A stretch of DNA of 64,000 bases from Nocardia colli (GCF_008704205.1 NZ_VXLC01000001.1:992001-1056000), one strand, 5' to 3'; positions 17,017 to 27,139 are shown, counted from the stretch's first letter. The notes: generated by a model not told the origin, from the sequence alone. Made by a program: numbers and translations.

Positions 17017-18186
17017 CTAACCGGGGGAAGTCAATACACAACGCGTGCCCCGATAAATCGTCGGCATACAGCGATTGCAATGGGTACACAGCGATTCGCT
17101 GGCGGCGTCGGCGCGCATCCGGTTGACCAGATCCGGATCGTGCAGCAGCGCACGGCCCATCGCGACGAACTCGAACCCGTGCGCCATCGCCGTGTCGACG
17201 GCCGCGCGCGAGGCGATGCCGCCGAGCAGCACCAGCGGGAGCGCGAGTTCGGCGCGGAAGCGCAACGCCTCGTCGAGCAGATAGGTCTCGTGGTACGGGT
17301 AGCTGCGCAGGAATCGCCTGCCCGCCAGGCGAATACCCGCGCGCTGCGGCTGCGGGAACGAATCGGCGAACTCGCGCAGCGGCACGTCGCCGCGGAACAG
17401 ATACATCGGATTGCGCAGCGAGCTGCCGACGGTGAGCTCGAGCGCGTCGAGGTGGCCGTCCTGGGCCAGCCACCGTGCGACGGTAAGGCTTTCGGCGCCG
17501 CCGAACCCGCCGCGCACCCCGTCGTCCATGTTGAATTTCGCCAGCACCGCGAGCTCGCCGCCGACCTCTTGGCGCACCGCGTCCGCGGTCCGCCGGGCCA
17601 ATTCGGCGCGCTGCTTCAGGGTGCCCCCGTACTCGTCCGAGCGTTTGTTCAGCGCCGGACTGAGGAACGAGCTGATCAGATAGTTGTGCCCGAAATGCAG
17701 TTCGACGGCGTCGAATCCGGCCGCCACCGCCAGCCGGGCGGCGCGGGCGTGCGCGGTGATGATGCGCTGGATGTCGTCCGCCGTCGCCGCCTGGGTGAGC
17801 CGCAGACTGATCGGACTGAACTGCCTGCTCGGCGCGAGTGCGGGCGCGCGATTTGAGGCCGCGTTCGCCACCGGGCCGGCATGACCCAGCTGCGCCGACA
17901 CCGCGCCGCCCTCGGCGTGCACCGCGTCGGTGAGCCTGCGCAACCCGGGCACCGCCTCGGGCCGCATCCAGATCTGGTGCCGGTCGGTCCGGCCCTCGGG
18001 CGCGACCGCGCAGTAGGCGACGGTGGTCAGCCCGGCCCCGCCCGCGGCGACGGCGCGATGGAATTCGATCAGCTCGTCGGTGACCAGGGCGTCCGGCGTG
18101 CGGCCCTCGAACGTCGCGGCCTTGATGATCCGGTTGCGCAGCTGAACCGGCCCGAGCCTGGCCGGTTGGAACGCGTCGTGCGGCAT
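17017..18186 (-). CDS. Old yellow enzyme-type NADH:flavin oxidoreductase
   Basis: The 389-aa product is an FMN-binding TIM barrel: RNRIIKAATFEGR at the start, QLGHAG, HFGHNYLISSFLSPALNKRSDEYGG in the middle and FVAMGRALLHDPDLV near the phosphate site. A Cys cluster CTHCNRCMP close to the C-terminus resembles the iron-sulfur site of 2,4-dienoyl-CoA reductase-like members, but the FAD/NAD domains of those larger enzymes are absent. These enzymes reduce activated C=C bonds of enones or steroids. It is divergent from an SDR gene across 94 nt that hold two KstR-like boxes, which suggests sterol or lipid catabolism. Confidence 0.85.
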   Translation of the reverse strand: MPHDAFQPARLGPVQLRNRIIKAATFEGRTPDALVTDELIEFHRAVAAGGAGLTTVAYCAVAPEGRTDRHQIWMRPEAVPGLRRLTDAVHAEGGAVSAQLGHAGPVANAASNRAPALAPSRQFSPISLRLTQAATADDIQRIITAHARAARLAVAAGFDAVELHFGHNYLISSFLSPALNKRSDEYGGTLKQRAELARRTADAVRQEVGGELAVLAKFNMDDGVRGGFGGAESLTVARWLAQDGHLDALELTVGSSLRNPMYLFRGDVPLREFADSFPQPQRAGIRLAGRRFLRSYPYHETYLLDEALRFRAELALPLVLLGGIASRAAVDTAMAHGFEFVAMGRALLHDPDLVNRMRADAASESLCTHCNRCMPTIYRGTRCVLTSPG

Positions 18187-18196
18187 CTGCCCAGAC

Positions 18197-18210
18197 TAGA
18201 ACGTGTTCCA
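18197..18210. promoter_or_regulatory. KstR-like operator box 1
   Basis: TAGAACGTGTTCCA fits the published KstR half-site pattern TnnAACnnGTTnnA exactly. It is 11 nt upstream of the OYE start, where a repressor would block transcription. Confidence 0.55.
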
Positions 18211-18257
18211 GTTCGATGGTCGGGAATCGAGATGGCGGAAGTGTCTTGACTCACAAT

Positions 18258-18271
18258 GAGAACCTGTTCTA
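18258..18271. promoter_or_regulatory. KstR-like operator box 2
   Basis: GAGAACCTGTTCTA fits the same TnnAACnnGTTnnA pattern except for the first base. It is 9 nt upstream of the SDR start. Two boxes in one divergent promoter point to joint control by one TetR-type repressor. Confidence 0.5.
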
Positions 18272-18280
18272 ATTCAAGGC

Positions 18281-19048
18281 ATGCGCAGATATGACGGCCG
18301 CCGGGTGGTGGTGACGGGAGCAGGCTCCGGCATCGGACAGGGCATCGCCCTCCGCCTGCTGGACGAGGGGGCCCAGCTGGTCGCCGCCGACATCGATGAG
18401 CCGGGGCTGGCGGCCACGGCCGAGAAGGCAGGCGACGCCGCCGAGCGACTGCGGACGGTCGCGGTGAACGTCGCCGATCCGGAGTCGGTGCGCGCGGCGA
18501 CCGAGACCGCGCTCGGCTTCCTCGGCGGGCTCGACGTGCTGGTGAACGGAGCGGGCATCCTGCGCCCGGCCCGCACCCACGAGATGCCCCTGGACGCCTG
18601 GAACCAGGTGATCGGGGTGAACCTGACCGGCACCTTCCTGGTGACCCAGGCGGCGCTGCCCGCGCTGGTGGAATCGGGGCACGGCGTGGTCGTGAACATC
18701 TCCTCGACCGCGGCGTTCAGCGCCGCGCCCTACCTCGCGGCCTACGCGGCATCGAAGGGCGGGGTCAACGCGTTCACCCACGCGATCGCGCTGGAGTACG
18801 CCAAGCAGGGGCTGCGCGCGGTGAACATCGTGCCCGCGGGCATCACCAGCGGGATCACCACGAAATCGATCCGGGATCAGCCGGAAGGCTTCGATCCGAA
18901 GCTGTTCGCCCGGATGACCGGCTGGCTCAACGGCGGCGCGCTCGGCAGTCCGGAGGACATCGCGGGTGTGGTCGCGATGGTCGCCTCCGACGACGGACGC
19001 TACATGACCGGCACGGAGATCCGGATCGACGGCGGCGCGTTGATGTAA
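18281..19048 (+). CDS. Short-chain dehydrogenase/reductase
   Basis: The 255-aa product shows the classical SDR signatures: TGAGSGIGQG cofactor loop near the N-terminus, NGAG, the catalytic Ser in NISSTAAF, YAASKGG with Tyr-x-x-x-Lys, and a C-terminal GTEIRIDGG. The length is typical. Family members oxidise or reduce hydroxyl groups with NAD(P). The shared operators with the OYE gene suggest a steroid or lipid substrate; the exact substrate cannot be read from sequence. Confidence 0.85.
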   Translation: MRRYDGRRVVVTGAGSGIGQGIALRLLDEGAQLVAADIDEPGLAATAEKAGDAAERLRTVAVNVADPESVRAATETALGFLGGLDVLVNGAGILRPARTHEMPLDAWNQVIGVNLTGTFLVTQAALPALVESGHGVVVNISSTAAFSAAPYLAAYAASKGGVNAFTHAIALEYAKQGLRAVNIVPAGITSGITTKSIRDQPEGFDPKLFARMTGWLNGGALGSPEDIAGVVAMVASDDGRYMTGTEIRIDGGALM

Positions 19049-19206
19049 GCGGCTACGCGCGGGTGGCGATCAGCAGATGATGCGGGATCGGCGGATCCAG
19101 CAGCGGTTCCGCGGCCGGACGGTTCGCCGCGGGCACCGGTTAAATTTGGATCATTGGCGTTTCGAATACTGTCCCGAAGGCGTTCGTTCCGGTTCGATCG
19201 GATGCC

Positions 19207-20640
19207 GTGCCGACCCGAAAGACCGTGATGCGCGTTCCGCTGATCCTGCTCGCCGCCTGTTCGACCGCGTTGCTGACCGCGGGGCCCGCCTCGGCGACCG
19301 GCGCGTGGGGGCCGCTGGCACCGCCGAACCCGTACCTCGGGCCGCTCGGCACCTCGACGATGCACGGGGACGCCGGTTCGTCGGATGCCACTCCGTTGGC
19401 GGGGCCCGGTCCGGGTGCGCCCGTCTCGGCCTATCCGCTGGCGTCGGCCTGCCCGACGCTGCTGGAGGGGTCGGACAACCTGGTGGTCGCGTTGTGCACG
19501 GCGATCGTCGGACAGGCACCGGTCGTGCAGCTGATCGATCCGGCGTCGCCCGGACCGGTCGGGTCAGCGCTGGCCGCGTTGCCGCTGACCAAGGGCAGCC
19601 TGCTCGGCGGCGTCTACGCGTATCTGGACAACAACGACAAGCTCGTCGTCGTGGACGGCGGCAATCGACTGCTCCGCGTCGGCCACGCCAGGGACGCGGC
19701 GGGGAAGTGGCGGCTGGACAGCGAGCAGCTGGCGGACCTGTCGGCGGTGATTCCGGTGGGGGACAACGTGACCGGGTTGGTGCCGGACTGGGCGGGCAAT
19801 ATCTGGTTCGCCACCGGGAAGGGCGTCGTCGGCCTGGTCGCGCCGTCCGGTGCTGCGGTCACAGTGACGTTGCCCGCCGATGAGCAAGTGGCGAACAGCA
19901 TTTCGGCGGCGCCGAGCGGACGGATCGCGGTCGCGACCACGCATGCGCTGTACGAACTGCGGGCCGGCTCGTCCGGTCGTCCCGAAGTGCTGTGGCGCGC
20001 ACCGTATGCGCGCGGCTCGGCGCGTAAACCGGGACAGCTCAGCTGGGGTACCGGATCCACACCCACCTACTTCGGCCCGAAGACCGGCGCGGACTACCTG
20101 ACCATCGTCGACAACGCCGACGGTCAGGTCAACGCGCTGGTATTCCGTTCCGGAACCGGACAATTGGTGTGCTCGCAGCCGGTGCTGACGAAGGGCGGTG
20201 CGGGGAGCGAGAATTCGCCGGTCGGCATCGGGCGCTCGCTGTTCGTCGCGAGTACCTACGGCTATCCGTATCCCGCGGTGCCGGAGGGCGCGGGTCCGGC
20301 GGTGCCGCCGGCCGCGCCGTTCACCGGTGGGATGACCCGGGTTGATGTGGACGACAACGGATGTCACACGGTCTGGGAGAACACGGTGCGCAGCGCGGCG
20401 GTTCCCCATCTATCCACAGCCGATGCCGCGTTGTACACAGTGACCCGGCTCGGTGCCGAGGTCACCACACCGTTGGACGGTTACGCGTTCACCACGGTCG
20501 ATCCGGATACCGGTGCGGTGACCGCGAGTAGTCCGTTGCCCGGCACCATCGTCGACGATCCGTTGCAGACGTCGCCGTTGATCACGCATCGGCGACAGGT
20601 GTTGCAGGGCACGGTCACCGGGATTCTGCGCGTCGGTTGA
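19207..20640 (+). CDS. Secreted beta-propeller-like protein of unknown function
   Basis: The 477-aa precursor starts at GTG 19207 (ATG 19228 is an alternative) with a signal peptide RVPLILLAACSTALLTAGPASA. The mature part is rich in short beta motifs (NLVVALCTAIVG, DKLVVVDGGNRLLRVGH, GNIWFATGKGVVGLV, GRIAVATTHALYEL) that look like blades of a propeller. Four or more Cys suggest disulphides outside the cell. No catalytic motif is seen. It stands alone with flanking gaps. Confidence 0.7.
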   Translation: MPTRKTVMRVPLILLAACSTALLTAGPASATGAWGPLAPPNPYLGPLGTSTMHGDAGSSDATPLAGPGPGAPVSAYPLASACPTLLEGSDNLVVALCTAIVGQAPVVQLIDPASPGPVGSALAALPLTKGSLLGGVYAYLDNNDKLVVVDGGNRLLRVGHARDAAGKWRLDSEQLADLSAVIPVGDNVTGLVPDWAGNIWFATGKGVVGLVAPSGAAVTVTLPADEQVANSISAAPSGRIAVATTHALYELRAGSSGRPEVLWRAPYARGSARKPGQLSWGTGSTPTYFGPKTGADYLTIVDNADGQVNALVFRSGTGQLVCSQPVLTKGGAGSENSPVGIGRSLFVASTYGYPYPAVPEGAGPAVPPAAPFTGGMTRVDVDDNGCHTVWENTVRSAAVPHLSTADAALYTVTRLGAEVTTPLDGYAFTTVDPDTGAVTASSPLPGTIVDDPLQTSPLITHRRQVLQGTVTGILRVG

Positions 20641-21150
20641 GTGCGGGCGGCGTCGCCGCCCGTTCGAGCCACCGCCGGTGGATACCCGTGCTGCACAGCC
20701 GAGTTCACGGTTTGTGCACATCCCCGGTGCCTGTGGATAAATCTGTGTGCTGCTCGAGGAGCATCGATCGGCACCCACCTGTGTTTCCGTGCTTTCTGGG
20801 CGCGATATTGCGCCGCACGGGGTTTGGTGACGACGGCTGGTGGCTGTGGATGATCCTGTGTGTTGTTTCGGGATGGCCGAATGCCGTTCACCTTCGCGTT
20901 GCCTGCCTGAGCTCGAGCGTTGCGCCGCAATCGACCCCGAACCGCCTGGCTGCTGCCTGTGCATGACCGTCCCCATGGGTGGGGAGAACGGTGCGCGAAA
21001 GCTGTTGGGTGAGTGCTGCCTTTGGGGATGGTGCCGCGATACCGAGGTGTGGACATCGATCGGATCGGTCGTTGCCTGCACGGGTGCCTGTGCACAGTCC
21101 GGGTCCTGTCCACAGCGGTGGAGCGTTGCCGACCCCCAGGCTGTGGACGG
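20410..21150. repeat. Cluster of DnaA-box-like 9-mers
   Basis: Boxes compared with TTATCCACA/TTGTCCACA: CTATCCACA 20410, TTGTACACA 20431, TTGTGCACA 20712, TGTGGATAA 20732 (perfect, reverse strand), TGTGGATGA 20845, TGTGGACAT 21048, CTGTGCACA 21088, CTGTCCACA 21106, TGTGGACGG 21142. Most differ at one position. The cluster overlaps the end of the secreted-protein gene and the empty region after it. No dnaA or dnaN is close, so this is more likely a DnaA-binding or titration cluster than oriC itself. Confidence 0.5.
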
Positions 21151-21933
21151 GTGCGGTCGTGGGCCGCGGCACGACAAGCGCCCCAGTTGTGCGCCTTTCG
21201 GCGTGTTGTACCGGTGTGTCCCGTTTGGGGAAAGCTTGCCGCAGTGCCGATTTCGCCGCATTCGCCGGTTCCGCGGGGGTGGTGAGGCGAAGATCACACC
21301 CCTGCTCGAGGCTGCGGCCGTGGTGCTGAACCGGCGCCGTCGAGGCGCTCGATCAGGCGCCTTTTCGCGTCTGGTTATTCCTGATCTTGACCAGACGCAT
21401 GCATGTCCACGGGCGGTTCAACCAGGTATGTGTCGTGTTAATTACGCTGTAAACAAACCTGTGGTCGCTTTCTGTTCATCCAGTGTCCAGCTAACTCGGT
21501 TTTCTGGGCTGAATCAGCAGGTCGTTGCCCCTGCGTGCCTGCCATGGAGATGTCTATGCCGAGGGCGCAGCTAATCGTTCGAACAATGTTTGTACCGCCA
21601 CTAAGTGGACACAGACGGACCTGCGGATTCGTACGATCGAGTACTTCTCGGCTGTTCGAATGGCGCAAAAACAGACAGCTGCAAGTTAGCTGGAAGTCTG
21701 AAAAACCATGCTCTCACAAGGGTTTGCTGGCGTGCTGCTTTATACGCTTGACACCAGCGAGGAGGGTTGCATAGGGATAACGATTGTGTAGAGTCGACGG
21801 TAACGCTGGCCGCAGCTGAGCATGACTCGCTGCGGCCAGCGGAACTCAAATGGGGGACATCGCAACCGATCCGTGACACGGCGTTGCTGTCCAGTACCCG
21901 AACCCACTTCGCTCAGTGTGTGCTCGACGTTGT
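20641..21933. other. Long gene-poor region
   Basis: Nearly 1.3 kb lack a gene I can support. The first 500 nt hold most of the DnaA-box-like sites. From about 21430 to 21790 the sequence becomes more A+T-rich (for example gtgttaattacgctgtaaac), unlike its surroundings. Small open frames here have no recognisable product. The right end carries a strong hairpin at 21805-21840. Confidence 0.5.
21805..21840 (-). terminator. Hairpin downstream of the SpoIIM-like gene
   Basis: GCTGGCCGCAGC pairs perfectly with GCTGCGGCCAGC around a 12-nt loop. It lies about 94 nt past the stop of the minus-strand SpoIIM-like gene, a plausible terminator for it. Confidence 0.6.
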
Positions 21934-22917
21934 CTACCGACCGTCGTCCGACCCGGCGAGCGCGTCCGCCGCCTTCGCCAGCACCACCCGGCGGCCCACG
22001 CCGAACACATAGAGCAGGAACAACGCCTCTGCGGTGAACCCGATCGCGATGCGCACCGGAGCGGGCAGAGCGCTCGGCGTCACGAAACCCTCGATGCAGC
22101 CACACACCAGCAGCACCCCGACCAACCCGAGCGCGATGGTCGCGGTCGCCCGGCCCTGTCGCGCCACCGCTTCGAGGCGACTCAGCCGGCCCGGATCGAT
22201 TAGAGTCCAGCCGAGTTTCAGCCCGGCCCCGCCCGCCACGAAGATCGCGGTCAGCTCCAGCGTCCCGTGCGGCAGGATGAAGCCGAAGAACGAATCCAGC
22301 CGCCCCGCGTCGGCCATCAACCCGGCCGAGACGCCGAGATTGAGCGCGTTCATGAACAGCAGATACACCGCGGGCAGGATCAGCACCCCGGTGAACAGCG
22401 CGATCGCCGTCACCCAGGCATTGTTCGTCCACACCTGCGCGGCGAACGCGCCCTGCGGATGCTCGGAGTAATAGGACTCGAACGCCCCGCCCCGCTCGGT
22501 CAGCCCGCCGGTGTCCCGTGGAATGCCGAGAACCGTACGCGCGGAATCGAATCGGGCCACCCAGACGGCCAGCCCGGCGGACACCAGCAGGAAGGCCGCG
22601 GCCACGCCGGCCCACCACGGCCAGCTCCGGTACAGCGCGGCCGGGAAACGGTGGGTGAAGAACCGGCCGATCTCCGACCAGGTGTCGCCGCGGCCGCCGA
22701 GCACCCGCCCGCGCGCCCTGGCCAGCAGCGCGCTCAACCCGGCGATCAGCTCCGGGTCCGGGCTGTGCGACTGCAGCCGGGCCAGCTGCTGGGACGTGCG
22801 CCGGTACAGCGTGACGAGTTCGTCCGCCTCGGCCCCGGTGAGCCTGCTCCGCCTGGCCAGATAATCCAGCCGCTCCCAGGCCCTCCGATGTGCGTAGCTG
22901 TACGCGTCGACATCCAC
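21934..22917 (-). CDS. Stage II sporulation M-like membrane protein
   Basis: The 327-aa product starts at GTG 22917 (VDVDAYSYAHRRAWERLDYL) with GGGAGG eight bases upstream; this matches the usual start of the family. A soluble helical part of about 100 residues is followed by five or six hydrophobic helices, with the conserved SpoIIM pieces TNNAWVTAIALFTG, MNALNLGVSAGL and PHGTLELTAIF. In actinobacteria this gene accompanies RDD, MoxR and DUF58 genes, as here. The job of the cluster is not settled; a membrane-stress or envelope role is often suggested. Confidence 0.85.
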   Translation of the reverse strand: MDVDAYSYAHRRAWERLDYLARRSRLTGAEADELVTLYRRTSQQLARLQSHSPDPELIAGLSALLARARGRVLGGRGDTWSEIGRFFTHRFPAALYRSWPWWAGVAAAFLLVSAGLAVWVARFDSARTVLGIPRDTGGLTERGGAFESYYSEHPQGAFAAQVWTNNAWVTAIALFTGVLILPAVYLLFMNALNLGVSAGLMADAGRLDSFFGFILPHGTLELTAIFVAGGAGLKLGWTLIDPGRLSRLEAVARQGRATATIALGLVGVLLVCGCIEGFVTPSALPAPVRIAIGFTAEALFLLYVFGVGRRVVLAKAADALAGSDDGR

Positions 22918-22960
22918 AGGCTTGCCTCCCACTACCGCCGGTCGGAAGAATGCTATCGAC

Positions 22961-23755
22961 ATGGCTGAATTCACCACTGGCGAAGCGGTCGCGCTAGAGC
23001 TGCCGATCGCCCGGATCCCCACCAGGGCCACCGCGTTCCTCGTCGACGTGGTGGTGCAGCTCATGCTGGCCACGGCGCTGTTCGTGCTGACCGTCAGCGT
23101 GCTGCTGCCCAGCGGGGCGGACACCGCCTGGCTGAACGTGGCCGTGCTGGTCACCATCGTCGGGGTGCTGGTCGGCTACCCGGTGATCTGCGAAACCGCT
23201 TCGCGCGGACGCACGTTGGGCAAGTTGCTGCTCGGGCTGCGGGTGGTGCGCGCGGACGGCGGCCCGATCGACTTCCGGCACGCGCTCACCCGCGGGCTGG
23301 CCGGCGCGATCGTCGACTTCTGGATGCTCGGCGCGTTCGGCGCGGTCGCGGTGCTCACCTCGATGTGCTCGCCGAACGCGCGCCGGGTCGGGGACGTGCT
23401 GGCCGGCACGGTGGTGGTGCACGCGCAGCGGTCGCTGCCCGCGCCGCTGCTCGCGGTCGCGCCGCCGTGGCTCGCGGGCTGGGCCGCGCCGCTGCCGCTG
23501 GCCATGCTGCCGGACGATCTGGCGCTCGCGGTGCGGCAGTATCTGAGCCGGTTCCGGACCCTCACGCCGGTGGTGCAGCACGAGCTGGGCAGCGCCCTGG
23601 TCGGCGCGGTGTGCGCGCGGCTGCAGGTGCCGCCGCCCAGCGGGTATCCGCCGTTGCAGGTGCTCGGCGCGGTGATCGCCGAGCGGCAGCGCCGGGCGCT
23701 GCCGCCGCCGATGTTCCCGGTGTTCGGACCGGTGCCGCTGCCGGTCGGGCGGTAG
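22961..23755 (+). CDS. RDD-domain membrane protein
   Basis: The 264-aa product begins MAEFTTGEAVALELPIAR. The RDD region (PTRATAFLVDVVVQ with Arg and Asp, then ASRGRTLGKLLLGLRVV and FRHALTRGL) covers about residues 20-165 with three or four helices. The C-terminal 90 residues are cytosolic. It is divergent from the SpoIIM-like gene with 43 nt between the starts and abuts the end of the deaminase gene. RDD proteins are membrane proteins of mostly unknown transport function. Confidence 0.85.
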   Translation: MAEFTTGEAVALELPIARIPTRATAFLVDVVVQLMLATALFVLTVSVLLPSGADTAWLNVAVLVTIVGVLVGYPVICETASRGRTLGKLLLGLRVVRADGGPIDFRHALTRGLAGAIVDFWMLGAFGAVAVLTSMCSPNARRVGDVLAGTVVVHAQRSLPAPLLAVAPPWLAGWAAPLPLAMLPDDLALAVRQYLSRFRTLTPVVQHELGSALVGAVCARLQVPPPSGYPPLQVLGAVIAERQRRALPPPMFPVFGPVPLPVGR

Positions 23756-24781
23756 TTACCGGTTGGCCGCGACGTAGTCGTCGATCTCGCGCAGGAACGC
23801 GTCCAGCCGGCCCGGGGTGATCCACGACGCGCGGAACGAGTTCTTCGCCAGGGCCACCAGCTGATCGAGGTCGAGGCCGGCGTGCTCGGCGAGCGCGACG
23901 TAGTTGTCCGCCGCGTACGCGCCGAAGTAGGCGGGGTCGTCGCTGTTGATCGTCACGGTGAGCCCGCGGTCCAGCAGCGCGACGATCTCGTCGGACTTCA
24001 TCAGGGTGGTGACGAACGAGTTCGAGACCGGACAGCAGGTGAGCCCGATGCCCCGGCCCTTGGCCAGCTCGACCAGCCGGTCGTCCTCGACGATGTTGGT
24101 GCCGTGGTCGAGCCGGTCGACGGCGATGTCCTCCAGGGCCTGCCGGATGTGCTCGATCGAGTCCTGCTGATCGATGTCGCAGTGCATGGTCAGCAGGAAG
24201 CCCTCGCGGCGGGCCCGGGCGAACACCGCGGCGAACTTGCTCGGCGGATTGCCGCGCTCGTCCGAGTCGAGCCCGACGCCGACGATCCAGTCGCGGTAGG
24301 GCAGCGCCTCGAGCAGGGTCGCCATCGCGTACTCGGCGGAGTAGTCGCGCAGGAAGCACAGGATCAGCTCGGCGGAGATGCCGAACTCGCGCCGGGCCCG
24401 CACGATCGCCGAGCGGTATCCGTCGATCACGGTGGCGAACGGGACGCCGCGGCCGGTGTGCGCCTGCGGATCGAAGAACATCTCGACGTGCCGGACGCCC
24501 TGGGCGTGCGCCTTGGTCAGGTAGTCGAAGGCCAGGTCGTGGAAGTCCGCGGGTTCCAGCAGCACCCGCATGGCGGGGTAGTAGACCTGGAGGAACGAGG
24601 TCAGGTCGTGGAACTGGTAGGTCTGCTTGACCTCGTCGACCGTCTTCTCCGGCAGTTCTATCCCGTTGCGCTGGGCCAGCTTGAACTTCAGCTCCGGCTC
24701 CAGCGTCCCTTCCAGGTGCAGATGCAACTCGGCCTTGGGCAGCCCACGGACAAACGCGGCGAGATCAGACATGGACTCCAT
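23756..24781 (-). CDS. Adenosine/adenine deaminase family amidohydrolase
   Basis: The 341-aa product starts PKAELHLHLEGTLEPEL, the zinc-binding HxH of the family, and resembles the adenine-deaminase-like branch more than classical adenosine deaminase: FFDPQAHTGRGVPF, GLDSDERGNPPSKF, RLDHGTNI and NSDDPAYF are present. The usual HAGE motif, whose Glu is catalytic, reads HCDID here. That points to a different or N6-substituted purine substrate, or altered chemistry. It sits 11 nt after the DUF58 gene on the same strand. Purine salvage is the likely role; the exact substrate is open. Confidence 0.8.
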   Translation of the reverse strand: MESMSDLAAFVRGLPKAELHLHLEGTLEPELKFKLAQRNGIELPEKTVDEVKQTYQFHDLTSFLQVYYPAMRVLLEPADFHDLAFDYLTKAHAQGVRHVEMFFDPQAHTGRGVPFATVIDGYRSAIVRARREFGISAELILCFLRDYSAEYAMATLLEALPYRDWIVGVGLDSDERGNPPSKFAAVFARARREGFLLTMHCDIDQQDSIEHIRQALEDIAVDRLDHGTNIVEDDRLVELAKGRGIGLTCCPVSNSFVTTLMKSDEIVALLDRGLTVTINSDDPAYFGAYAADNYVALAEHAGLDLDQLVALAKNSFRASWITPGRLDAFLREIDDYVAANR

Positions 24782-24792
24782 GATGCTCCGCG

Positions 24793-26088
24793 CTACATCG
24801 TTCCGGACTGTTTGAGTTCCAGGTATTCGTCGGCGAGGGCTTCGGGCAGATGGTCAGGAGAAGCGGCGACCACCGCGATTCCCCTGCGCCGCAGCGACTC
24901 CTGCACCAGCGCGCGCTCGGCGAGGATGGATTCGGCGGCGGCCGCGGGGTAGAGGTCGGCGCGGGTCGCGCGGGTGGCGGCGGCCGCGGCGACGTCGGGG
25001 TCGGTGACCGAGACGATGAGCACGCGATGGCGCTGGGCGAGGGTCGGCAGCACCGGGAGCAGGTTCTCCTGCACCGCGGCGCCGTCCAGGCTGGTGAACC
25101 AGACGACCAGGCTGCGGCGGCGGGTGCGCTGGATGGCGGCGCGCACCAGGCCCGCGCTGTCGGTGTCGACCAGAGCCGGGGTGATCCCCGCCAGCGCGTG
25201 CATCAGCTTGAGCTGCAAGCCTTTTCCGCTGATCCCGCGCACCTCGGCGCGCGGCTCCCGGTCGTAGGCGAGCAGGTCGACCGAGTCACCCGCGGCGGCG
25301 GCCAGCCCGCCGAGCAGCAGCGCGGCCTCGATGCTCGCGTCCAGGCGGGTGCCGTCGCCGACCCGGCCCGCGCTGATCCGGCCGGTGTCCAGCAGCATCA
25401 GCATGTGCCGGTGCCGTTCCGGGCGCCAGGTGCGCACCAGCACGTCGGTGGCGCGGGCGGTGGCGCGCCAGTCGATGCCGCGCACGTCGTCGCCCGCGAC
25501 GTACTCGCGGAACGAGTCGAATTCGTCGCCCTGCCCGCGCAGGTTGGCCACGTTGCGGCCCTCGAGTTGTTGCAGCCGTTTGACTTTCGAGCGCAGCAGG
25601 CGCTCGCTGCGGAACGCGGGCAGCGCGCGCACCCGGGCCGGCACGCTGCGGCGGGTCTGCCTGCCCGCCAGGCCGAGCGGGCCGATCAGCCGCACGGTCA
25701 CCTGGCCGGCCACCCGGTCGCCGCGGTAGGTCGGGGCCAGCGTGGTGTGGAAGCGGACCAGCGTGGCCGGGGCCAGATCCAGTGTGTGCGTGCGGTTCCC
25801 GGTGCGGGCGCTGTCCGGCCAGTCGTCCCACACGGTGCCGCGCAGCGGGCGGGCGCCGTTGTTCACCGCGACCAGTTCCACCTCGGTGGAGCGGCCGAGC
25901 CGGACCGTGGTCAGCGGCGCCCTGGACAGCGCGAGGTCGCGGGCCCGGCCGACCGAGACGAGGTCGACGAGCAGCGCGGCGGCCAGCGCGCTGGTCGCGA
26001 GCAGCACGCCGAGCAGCGACGGAACGACGAAGGTGACCAGCAGCGCGAGCACGCCCGCCGCGGCGGCCAGCCGACCGGTGACGACCAC
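24793..26088 (-). CDS. DUF58 domain protein
   Basis: The 431-aa product has two N-terminal hydrophobic helices and a periplasm-like beta segment. The DUF58 core follows (EFDSFREYVAGDDVRGIDWRATAR in pieces, TWRPERHRHMLMLLDTGR), a von Willebrand A-like fold with the metal-site-like Asp in LLDTGR. DUF58 proteins act with MoxR AAA ATPases, here encoded 3 nt upstream. The set is taken to assemble or remodel protein complexes at the membrane. Confidence 0.88.
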   Translation of the reverse strand: MVVTGRLAAAAGVLALLVTFVVPSLLGVLLATSALAAALLVDLVSVGRARDLALSRAPLTTVRLGRSTEVELVAVNNGARPLRGTVWDDWPDSARTGNRTHTLDLAPATLVRFHTTLAPTYRGDRVAGQVTVRLIGPLGLAGRQTRRSVPARVRALPAFRSERLLRSKVKRLQQLEGRNVANLRGQGDEFDSFREYVAGDDVRGIDWRATARATDVLVRTWRPERHRHMLMLLDTGRISAGRVGDGTRLDASIEAALLLGGLAAAAGDSVDLLAYDREPRAEVRGISGKGLQLKLMHALAGITPALVDTDSAGLVRAAIQRTRRRSLVVWFTSLDGAAVQENLLPVLPTLAQRHRVLIVSVTDPDVAAAAATRATRADLYPAAAAESILAERALVQESLRRRGIAVVAASPDHLPEALADEYLELKQSGTM

Positions 26089-26091
26089 GGA

Positions 26092-27081
<990 letters not shown>

Positions 27082-27139
27082 CCGACCTCCAGTGTCATGC
27101 GGGGGTTCCCGCGCCCCGTCGATGGGCAGCGTGCGTGTC

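Noticed and set aside
20410..21150. Calling the DnaA-box cluster the chromosomal oriC
   Set aside because: No dnaA, dnaN or other classical origin genes are near, and no clear unwinding element can be assigned; a DnaA-binding cluster is the safer reading.
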